Source of the DNA: Thermoplasmata archaeon
GTDB taxonomy: Archaea > Thermoplasmatota > Thermoplasmata > SG8-5
Assembly (NCBI GenBank): GCA_023136815.1
Contig: JAGLQM010000015.1
Coordinates: forward strand, 1 to 11,341
DNA: 11,341 nt
Reading direction: 5' to 3'
A program made the position numbers and the translations under genes. The notes beneath the pieces were generated by a model. It was not told the DNA's origin and made no database searches. It was given only the letters and a program-made list of their open reading frames with translations. Shown piece by piece: positions 6,181-11,341 of this stretch; position 1 is the stretch's first letter; each line of letters opens with the position of its first letter.

Positions 6181-6211
6181 GTTCTTCCTCACCTGAATAA
6201 CCATCCAGTTT

Positions 6212-6225
6212 CTTAAATATCTTTT
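6212..6225 (-). promoter_or_regulatory. TATA box of the zinc ribbon/PrsW operon
   Basis: On the minus strand AAAAGATATTTAAG sits between the Cu-ATPase stop and the first gene of the operon, within a 68-base gap. Its position predicts transcription from about 6192, which separates this operon from the upstream Cu-ATPase gene and supports the start at 6180. Confidence 0.55.
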
Positions 6226-6248
6226 GCAAGAAAAGCTGTGTTTTCAAA

Positions 6249-8660
6249 CTAGGAAACCGTAAGGATCGGCGGCCGATAATTCCTCAACATAAGTGACAGT
6301 GATATGACAGTGACAGAACTCATTGCCATTGCCAGTCCTGCGAATTCCGGCTCAAAGGATATGCCAAATAATGGTGTGAGTAAACCTGCTGCTAGTGGAA
6401 TCAATGCAGTATTGTATGCAAATGCCCAGAACAGATTTTGTTTAATCCGCTTCATTACCTTCTGACTTAGTTGAATTCCGGCAACTGCATCCACCAGATT
6501 GCTTTTTATCAGTACAATATCGCCGCTCTCGATAGCCACATCAGTTCCAGAGCCAATAGCTATGCCTACATTTGCTTGAGCCAGTGCTGGTGCATCATTT
6601 ATCCCATCACCTACAAATGCCACTGTTTTACCTTGCTTTTGAAGTTTCTTTACCTGGGCTGCTTTGTCCTGGGGTAGAACATTGGCCAGCACTTTGGATA
6701 TTCCAACTTTCTCGGCTATGGCCTTGGCAGTTCGTGAATTATCGCCGGTCATCATGGCAACTTCCATGCCCATCTTTTTCAGGCTGGCTATTGCTTTTGC
6801 TGAATTATCCTTTACCTCATCGGCTATGGCAATCACTCCGATTGCTATGCCGTCCCTGGCAACAAGAACAGCAGTTTTTCCCTGGGCCTCCAGTTGAATC
6901 ATCTGTTCCTCGAATTTTGCAGCGTCAATGTTCCTCTCCTGCATCAGATTTCTGGAACCTATGAACACCGGGATATTGCCAATATTGGCTCCCACTCCTT
7001 TGCCTCCAAATGTGTCAAAATCAGTCACTGCTTTCAGAGATATTTTATGATTATTGGCTGCCCTGACAATTGCCTCTCCAAGTGGATGTTGGGAGTTCTG
7101 CTCAACACTGGCCGCAAGTTCCAGAATTGAGTTTTCATCATCTGCCAGTATGTCTGTTACTTCTGGCTTTCCCTTTGTAATTGTGCCGGTCTTGTCGAAC
7201 AGGACGGTATCAAGCCGTCCAGATACCTCCAGAGTTTCTCCATTACGGATTAGAATACCCAGTTCTGCACCGCGGCCGATTCCCACAGTCACAGCAGTGG
7301 GCGTTGCCAGTCCCAATGCGCAGGGGCAGGCAATGACCAGCACAGAAATCAGCACCGTAAGTGCATCCAGAAGTACGCCGTCAATAACATACCAGGCTCC
7401 GAAAGCCCCGATTGCGATGATCAGAACTACAGGAATGAAATATTTCACAGCTACATCAGCCATCTTCTGAACCGGCGGCCTTGAACCCTGGGCCTCTTCC
7501 ACCATGCGAATTATCTGCTCCAGAACAGTATTTTTGCCAATTTTTTTTGCCTCCATACGGAGAATACTGTTCTGATTGATGGTAGCTCCAATAAGAACAT
7601 CTCCAGGACTCTTGAAGCTGGGTACTGGCTCACCGGAAATCATTGATTCATTAACATAACTCTGACCTTCAATTATCACCCCATCAACAGGAATACTCTG
7701 GCCTGGCTTCACAATGATTATATCCCCAACAAGGACATCATCAATAGGCAACTCCAGCTCCTGGCCGTTCCGGATAACAATGGCTGTTTTGGCCTGAAGT
7801 CCCATGAGTGTCTTGATTGCTTCGGATGTTTTACCCTTCGCCCTGGCCTCCAGGTATCGGCCCAGCATTAAAAAAGAAGCCAACATTAACGATGTCTCGT
7901 AGAACATAAAGTCCTGTGTCAGCACGATTTCGAATGTTCCAAGAACACTGGATACATAGGCCACACCTATTCCCATGGAGTACATAACGTCCATATTGAG
8001 ATTATGATTTTTTAATGAGCGAAAGGCTGCGGAAAAAATAGGCTGGCTTACATAAATGAACACTGGAGTTGAAACGATAAGCATGATATACGTTATCGAA
8101 ATCGGGTACGTGGCTGGCAGATACATGAGAATCATCAGTCCAAGGCCAATAAAAAATCCCGCAAAGAAGCGGTTCAGCTTGCTTTTCATGTCCTGTTTTC
8201 GGGCCTCGTCTTCCTGGCCGGAATCTACATCACCTTCAATTCCCAGAAATTGATAGCCCAGATCCTCGATTGTTCTTTGAAACTCTGCAATACCGGCCTT
8301 GCTGGATTCATAGTGTATTGTTGCTTTTTCAGAGCTCAGGTTGATACTGACCTCAAGAACGCCGTCTAGTTCCTCAATTGCCTTCTCCAGTGCCTTCTGG
8401 CAGTTTATGCATGTCATGCCTCCGATTTTTATGATTGCGGAATCGGAAATCACATGGTAACCAGCATCTGTGATGACCTTGTTGAAGTCTGCCATTTTCA
8501 CAAATTCAGAATCATAATTCACAGTAACTGTCTCATTTCCGAGGTTCACCTGAACCGCGTTGATACCATCAAGACCAGACAGGGCCTTCTCTACTGCTGC
8601 GGCACAGGATGCGCATGTCATGCCAGTTACTTTCAGAGATATTTTTGTTTCTTTGGACAT
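6249..8660 (-). CDS. copA: Cu(I)-exporting P1B-type ATPase
   Basis: The 803-residue product is full length. Two N-terminal heavy-metal domains carry GMTCASC (13-19) and GMTCINC (81-87). Eight membrane helices follow, with the A-domain SGEP loop at 342-345, the transport-site CPC at 445-447, the phosphorylation motif DKTGT at 489-493 (Asp489 is phosphorylated), the SQHPLGEA nucleotide-site motif, and GDGINDAP at about 684-691. AYN in helix 7 and MAMSS in helix 8 complete the ligand set that marks Cu(I)-specific P1B-1 pumps. It exports cytosolic copper at the cost of ATP. AGGAG lies 5 bases before the ATG. No CopZ chaperone or metal-responsive regulator is adjacent. Confidence 0.97.
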   Translation of the reverse strand: MSKETKISLKVTGMTCASCAAAVEKALSGLDGINAVQVNLGNETVTVNYDSEFVKMADFNKVITDAGYHVISDSAIIKIGGMTCINCQKALEKAIEELDGVLEVSINLSSEKATIHYESSKAGIAEFQRTIEDLGYQFLGIEGDVDSGQEDEARKQDMKSKLNRFFAGFFIGLGLMILMYLPATYPISITYIMLIVSTPVFIYVSQPIFSAAFRSLKNHNLNMDVMYSMGIGVAYVSSVLGTFEIVLTQDFMFYETSLMLASFLMLGRYLEARAKGKTSEAIKTLMGLQAKTAIVIRNGQELELPIDDVLVGDIIIVKPGQSIPVDGVIIEGQSYVNESMISGEPVPSFKSPGDVLIGATINQNSILRMEAKKIGKNTVLEQIIRMVEEAQGSRPPVQKMADVAVKYFIPVVLIIAIGAFGAWYVIDGVLLDALTVLISVLVIACPCALGLATPTAVTVGIGRGAELGILIRNGETLEVSGRLDTVLFDKTGTITKGKPEVTDILADDENSILELAASVEQNSQHPLGEAIVRAANNHKISLKAVTDFDTFGGKGVGANIGNIPVFIGSRNLMQERNIDAAKFEEQMIQLEAQGKTAVLVARDGIAIGVIAIADEVKDNSAKAIASLKKMGMEVAMMTGDNSRTAKAIAEKVGISKVLANVLPQDKAAQVKKLQKQGKTVAFVGDGINDAPALAQANVGIAIGSGTDVAIESGDIVLIKSNLVDAVAGIQLSQKVMKRIKQNLFWAFAYNTALIPLAAGLLTPLFGISFEPEFAGLAMAMSSVTVISLSLMLRNYRPPILTVS

Positions 8661-8663
8661 ATT

Positions 8664-8670
8664 ATCTCCT
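8664..8670 (-). promoter_or_regulatory. Shine-Dalgarno of copA
   Basis: AGGAGAT on the minus strand ends a few bases before the ATG at 8660. It shows this gene has a short leader, unlike the leaderless genes nearby. Confidence 0.6.
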
Positions 8671-8697
8671 ATTAAGCAGAGTGTTTGAACTTGGACC

Positions 8698-8710
8698 GTA
8701 TTAATGATTT
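8698..8710 (-). promoter_or_regulatory. possible TATA box of copA
   Basis: AAATCATTAATAC on the minus strand is centred about 43 bases before the ATG, predicting a leader of roughly 17 bases that includes the Shine-Dalgarno. A second A/T-rich run (TCTATAATTTATC, near 8715-8727) is an alternative and also serves as the T-rich end of the tRNA transcript. No clear operator is visible. Confidence 0.4.
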
Positions 8711-8734
8711 CCCCGATAAATTATAGAAATAAAA

Positions 8735-8839
8735 TGGACCTAACGGGATTTGAACCCGTGGTCTCCACCTGTTTCGTTGACGCTCCTGTCGGGGACGAAA
8801 ATGCGAAGGTGGCGATCTACCAGTCTGATCTATAGGCCC
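8735..8839 (-). tRNA. tRNA-Ala (anticodon CGC) with intron
   Basis: Read on the minus strand. Acceptor GGGCCTA pairs with TAGGTCC and includes the G3-U70 wobble that defines alanine tRNA; the discriminator is A. The D stem GATC/GATC encloses AGACTGGTA; the anticodon stem CCACC/GGTGG encloses TT-CGC-A plus A38; the T arm ACGGG-TTCAAAT-CCCGT is canonical. A 31-nt intron interrupts positions 37/38. The mature tRNA is 74 nt with the discriminator. CCA is not encoded. It reads codon GCG and lies between purB and copA on the same strand. Confidence 0.95.
8771..8801 (-). other. archaeal tRNA intron (bulge-helix-bulge) at 37/38
   Basis: A canonical bulge-helix-bulge can be drawn: TTCG (tRNA positions 32-35) pairs with CGAA near the intron 3' end, flanked by the 3-nt bulges CA|T at the 5' site and AC|A at the 3' site. 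The rest of the intron folds into a short hairpin. This is the substrate of the archaeal tRNA splicing endonuclease. Confidence 0.9.
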
Positions 8840-8856
8840 GTTTTACGAAGTATAAC

Positions 8857-8909
8857 GGGGCTAGAGATGTGGGGAATTCCGAAGGGATTCCACAAACATC
8901 TATAGGCCC
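8857..8909 (-). repeat. long imperfect hairpin upstream of tRNA-Ala, sharing 12 nt with the tRNA 5' end
   Basis: Outer arms 8896-8909 and 8857-8870 pair at 12 of 14 positions. Inside, 8873-8880 and 8884-8891 pair over 8 bp (one G-T) around a 3-base GAA/TTC loop. The outer arm contains ATCTATAGGCCC (8898-8909), identical to 8828-8839, the first 12 nt of the tRNA on the minus strand. It may be the purB transcript end, a leader of the tRNA transcript, or a small structured RNA. Confidence 0.6.
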
Positions 8910-8918
8910 ATTGCAATT

Positions 8919-8930
8919 ACCTTAAACCAT
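8919..8930 (-). promoter_or_regulatory. possible TATA box for the tRNA-Ala transcript
   Basis: GGTTTAAGGTAA on the minus strand is the best TATA-like site between purB and the tRNA. It predicts a start near 8897, inside the hairpin, giving a tRNA precursor with a leader near 58 nt. The closer A/T-rich site (TTATAC, 8851-8856) is only about 14 bases from the tRNA, too near to be its TATA box. Confidence 0.3.
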
Positions 8931-8988
8931 CTGGATTATTAGAATGTTATGCAACGCCGCAAGTGTTGACAATCACTGGGGGATTTGA

Positions 8989-10326
8989 CTACCTGACATC
9001 CTGAAGAGCCTTTTCAACTATCTTTTCGGCCTTGCCAATATAGCTTTTCGGGTCCATGAGAACATCAATCTCCTCCGAGGAAAATAACTGGCTAATGGTT
9101 TCATCCAGTGTCATCTGTTCCCTGAGATGGATTTTTGTTTCAACCGCCTGCATGGATAATTTTCGCATTATTTCATGGGCCTCTTGGCGTCCCATACCCT
9201 TGCTCACCAGAGCCATCATCACTGCTTCTGCCATTATCAGCCCATTGGATTTTTCAATGTTAGCCAGCATGTTATCCGGGAACACGTCCAGGCCGGAAAA
9301 CACCCTTGTCATTTTCACCAACATGTCATCAACAAGAATGCTGGTATGAGATATTGTAAATCTCTCGGCTGCGGAATTTGAAAGATCCCGCTCATGCCAT
9401 AATGGCACGTTTTCATAGGTAGGAATAATAAAGCTTCTGGCAACTCTAGCCAATCCGGTGATATTTTCGCAGGTTATGGGATTTCTTTTGTGGGCCATTG
9501 TGGAACTGCCAACTTGTTTTTTGACATCAAAATATTCTGCAACCTCTGCTATCTCCGAGCGCTGTAAATTTCTTATTTCAACTGCGAATTTTTCAAGACT
9601 GGCTGCAATATTTGCCAGCAATGAAACATATTCAACATAACGGTCACGGCCAACAAGCTGGAGGCTGGCCTCCTCGGCTCCCAGTCCAAGGATTTCCATG
9701 GTTCTTGTCTGAATGTCGTCAGCATGTTCTCCAAGTGCGGCTCCGGTGCCAACTGCTCCTGACATCTTTCCCACGCATATGCGAGGTCTTGATTCCCTGA
9801 GCCTGTCAAGATGTCTTTGGATTTCTCTGGCATAAACAGCCATCTTCATTCCGAAAGTAAGCGGCACTGCGAATTGACCGTGGGTCCTGCCTACCATGAC
9901 CGTGCCCTTGTGCTGCTCTGCCAGTTCTGCAATAGTATGCTGCAACATGATCAGGTCATCCTCAATTATGCTCAGTGCCTGCTTAAACTGGATGGCCATA
10001 ACCGTGTCCACAATATCATTGGACGTAGCCCCGAGGTGTACAAAGTCGCCAGCAGGCCCGCATTGCTCGGTGAGTGCCTTCACCATGGCCATTATATCAT
10101 GGTTAGTGTCCTTTTCTATCTCCCATACTCTCTCAAGTTTAACAAATTCCACGCTGGCCTTCGCGGCTATTGTCTCGGCATGCTCCTGATTAATATTCCC
10201 AACTGCGGCATGGGCTCCAGCTAGAGCTGATTCTACATGCAGCATATTCTCCAATCTCATATTCTCATCAAAGACCTGTTTCATAACGTCTCGGCCATAC
10301 CTGAAATCCAAAGGGCAAACTTGCAT
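8989..10326 (-). CDS. purB: adenylosuccinate lyase
   Basis: The 445-residue product carries the fumarase/aspartase superfamily signature GSSTMAHKRNP at 273-283, with the catalytic serine in the flexible loop, plus HLGATSNDIVDT and GRTHGQ with the active-site histidines. It releases fumarate from SAICAR and from adenylosuccinate, the second step being the last one to AMP. Length and the N-terminus (CPLDFRYG) match archaeal PurB, which acts as a cytosolic homotetramer. ATG at 10326 has no Shine-Dalgarno, and a TATA-like CCTTAAAGC lies about 26 bases upstream, so the mRNA is probably leaderless. It is divergent from the GINS gene; no other purine gene is in the window. Confidence 0.97.
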   Translation of the reverse strand: MQVCPLDFRYGRDVMKQVFDENMRLENMLHVESALAGAHAAVGNINQEHAETIAAKASVEFVKLERVWEIEKDTNHDIMAMVKALTEQCGPAGDFVHLGATSNDIVDTVMAIQFKQALSIIEDDLIMLQHTIAELAEQHKGTVMVGRTHGQFAVPLTFGMKMAVYAREIQRHLDRLRESRPRICVGKMSGAVGTGAALGEHADDIQTRTMEILGLGAEEASLQLVGRDRYVEYVSLLANIAASLEKFAVEIRNLQRSEIAEVAEYFDVKKQVGSSTMAHKRNPITCENITGLARVARSFIIPTYENVPLWHERDLSNSAAERFTISHTSILVDDMLVKMTRVFSGLDVFPDNMLANIEKSNGLIMAEAVMMALVSKGMGRQEAHEIMRKLSMQAVETKIHLREQMTLDETISQLFSSEEIDVLMDPKSYIGKAEKIVEKALQDVR

Positions 10327-10436
10327 ATGATAACCAGTAGGGTATTACGCTTTAAGGATATTGAACTTTGCATAAATTTTGGATAGTTTCACTCACCCTC
10401 GGAAAAGACTAATACCCCTATTCCTATGCCTCTCGG
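10327..10436. promoter_or_regulatory. divergent promoter region of purB and gins51
   Basis: The 110-base gap holds a minus-strand TATA-like CCTTAAAGC (near 10349-10357) for purB and a plus-strand ACTAATACC (near 10408-10416) for gins51, each about 25 bases before its start codon. TAATACCC occurs on both strands (10340-10347 minus, 10410-10417 plus). Confidence 0.5.
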
Positions 10437-11114
10437 ATGAGTGATGATGATCAATTCACTGTGGTTTCGGAGGCGTACCGGAACGAGCGCCGTAGCAAGG
10501 TACTTACCAGACTGCCAACCAACTTTTACATAATGTCAGAGGAGTATCTGGCCGGGCAGCATGAAGAATACAGCCAGGCAATTTTAATCCCTTCAAATCC
10601 AAAGACAATGATGCTCCAGGATCAGGTAAAAAAAGTGGAAAAGCGTCTCAAGCACATCTATGAAATTCGAGAGAGGAAAATCGCTCTTGCAGCACTTGAT
10701 AGCATGGGCGGTTCCAAAGCCCCGGAGAACATGACCAAGAAGGATATGGAACTTTATGATTTGCTTGTTGTAACACTCAAGAGCTTCAGGGAAAATACCA
10801 AGCCGCCGGGGGTTCCAGAAAGGCCGAGGCCAGCACCCAAAATCGAGATGAAGCCAATTCACCACAGTGAGATGATGCCTGCCCCGGAACCCGATGTTCC
10901 AGAACAGGCATTAATAGTTGAACCAAAACCGGAAGCTCCCGGGGAATCTAATATAATTGATAACAGCATCATAGTTCATGTTCTGGAGGATATCCCGAAC
11001 TTTGTTGGCATAGACCATACCTATGATCTGAGAAAGGATGATATGGTCACTCTGCCAAGCCAGTTTGCCACCCTTCTTTCATCAAAGGGTAAGGTACGAA
11101 TTGTAGAGGGCTAA
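10437..11114 (+). CDS. gins51: archaeal GINS subunit, Gins51 type
   Basis: The 225-residue product has the A-B domain order of Gins51 (related to eukaryotic Sld5/Psf1). A helical A domain (about 1-118, with the N-terminal YRNERRS) is followed by a Pro/Glu-rich linker (about 119-172) and a small beta-rich B domain (about 178-225). The B domain shows the family pattern VLEDIPNFVGID-x-TYDLRKDDMVTLP. GINS joins MCM and a GAN/Cdc45-type protein to form the replicative helicase. No Shine-Dalgarno precedes the ATG, and a TATA-like box lies about 25 bases upstream, so the mRNA is probably leaderless. Its partner Gins23, primase and MCM are not in the window. Confidence 0.9.
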   Translation: MSDDDQFTVVSEAYRNERRSKVLTRLPTNFYIMSEEYLAGQHEEYSQAILIPSNPKTMMLQDQVKKVEKRLKHIYEIRERKIALAALDSMGGSKAPENMTKKDMELYDLLVVTLKSFRENTKPPGVPERPRPAPKIEMKPIHHSEMMPAPEPDVPEQALIVEPKPEAPGESNIIDNSIIVHVLEDIPNFVGIDHTYDLRKDDMVTLPSQFATLLSSKGKVRIVEG

Positions 11115-11118
11115 CTTT

Positions 11119-11149
11119 TCTGGCATGAAGCCAGATTCTTTTTTTCTTT
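11119..11149 (+). terminator. hairpin plus T-run terminator after gins51
   Basis: TCTGGC and GCCAGA form a 6-bp perfect stem around ATGAA, followed at once by a T-rich run (TTCTTTTTTTCTTT). It begins 5 bases after the gins51 stop. This is the classical bacterial intrinsic layout; in archaea the T-run alone is usually enough. Confidence 0.8.
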
Positions 11150-11161
11150 AATGTAAGTAAT

Positions 11162-11175
11162 AAAGTATATATACA
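11162..11175 (+). promoter_or_regulatory. strong TATA-like promoter downstream of gins51
   Basis: AAGTATATATACAA follows the terminator and predicts transcription from about 11195. It would serve the possible gene at 11251 with a leader of about 55 bases; ATAAACGTAAA near 11211-11221 is an alternative giving a much shorter leader. Confidence 0.45.
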
Positions 11176-11250
11176 ATAGTTCTTAATCCCCCGCAACCCA
11201 ACCTTGACACATAAACGTAAAAAAGATGGAAAGATGGGTGAAGTGCAGAT

Positions 11251-11341
11251 TTGATAAATAAGAGATATAATTGTCACATTTGCGGCAGAGCCCAAAGAGC
11301 AGGTGGTATACTTGGCAAGAGGATTACACACAGCCAGAAAG
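11251..11341 (+). CDS. possible start of a small basic zinc-finger protein, truncated by the window
   Basis: From a TTG at 11251 the frame stays open to the window end (30 codons): residues 8-13 are CHICGR, followed by a Gly- and basic-rich stretch ending RITHSQK. GGGTGA 9 bases upstream could serve as Shine-Dalgarno. C-x2-C-G-(K/R) followed by a G-rich turn and a basic -THS- stretch is reminiscent of small zinc-binding ribosomal proteins such as Cys-containing bL28, but I cannot assign a family from 30 residues. The start codon is uncertain as no ATG is in frame, and the frame may simply be open by chance. Confidence 0.35.
   Translation, partial: MINKRYNCHICGRAQRAGGILGKRITHSQK

Noticed and set aside
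6181-6204. Earlier ATG of the zinc ribbon/DUF4234-like protein
   Set aside because: The TATA box lies only about 10 bases before it, so the transcript should begin after this codon. The zinc ribbon is complete from the ATG at 6180.
8828-8909. Integration (att) repeat at the tRNA gene
   Set aside because: Integrases use the 3' half of tRNA genes, while this repeat copies the 5' end, the repeats are only 70 bases apart, and no integrase or foreign gene lies between them.
11047-11331. 94-codon minus-strand frame at the window end
   Set aside because: It runs through the end of gins51, its terminator and a promoter, and shows no domain or start signal.
1-11341. CRISPR array, insertion sequence or prophage
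   Set aside because: No regularly spaced repeats, transposase, integrase or phage structural genes are visible in any frame.

Overview
This window is archaeal. The evidence is a eukaryote-like ribosomal stalk operon (archaeal uL1, the P0-type uL10 and the P1-type L12 ending in the shared acidic GLGALFG tail), a GINS replication protein, a tRNA-Ala split by a bulge-helix-bulge intron, TATA-type promoters about 25 bases before several start codons (leaderless transcripts), and membrane proteins with appended zinc ribbons. Moderate GC and this gene style suggest a euryarchaeal lineage, most likely a Thermoplasmatota-type organism. That placement is inference from style, not from a search.

Layout. 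1-1223 (+): the 3' end of a secreted DUF4430 (transcobalamin-C-terminal-like) protein overlapping a six-helix membrane protein that resembles an ECF transporter S component; together they look like a cobamide or similar vitamin uptake pair. 1260-1475 (+): a small conserved-looking ferredoxin-fold-like protein behind a leaderless promoter. 1510-1914 (-): a NUDIX hydrolase of the ADP-ribose pyrophosphatase type. 1915-2167: a regulatory stretch with a perfect 14-base palindrome, a promoter and an mRNA hairpin touching the uL1 ribosome binding site, very probably the uL1 autoregulatory site. 2168-4179 (+): rpl1, rpl10 (P0) and rpl12 (P1), closed by a perfect 14-bp hairpin and followed by two more hairpins.

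4324-6180 (-): a compact, translationally overlapping three-gene membrane operon: a zinc ribbon/four-helix protein, a PrsW-family intramembrane protease, and a small two-helix protein with a C-terminal zinc ribbon. It is the part of the window least explained by known pathways. 6249-8660 (-): a full-length Cu(I)-exporting P1B-ATPase with two heavy-metal domains. 8735-8839 (-): tRNA-Ala(CGC) with a 31-nt intron. Just upstream of it is a long hairpin (8857-8909) whose outer arm repeats the first 12 nt of the tRNA. 8989-10326 (-): adenylosuccinate lyase, divergent from 10437-11114 (+), a GINS subunit of the Gins51 type that ends in a bacterial-looking hairpin plus T-run terminator. The last 90 bases may hold the start of a small basic zinc-finger protein.

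Most of the window is informational and housekeeping core. The unusual parts are the PrsW/zinc-ribbon operon, the tRNA leader hairpin, the uL1 leader and the DUF4430/ECF pair. I found no mobile element, CRISPR array or phage gene.
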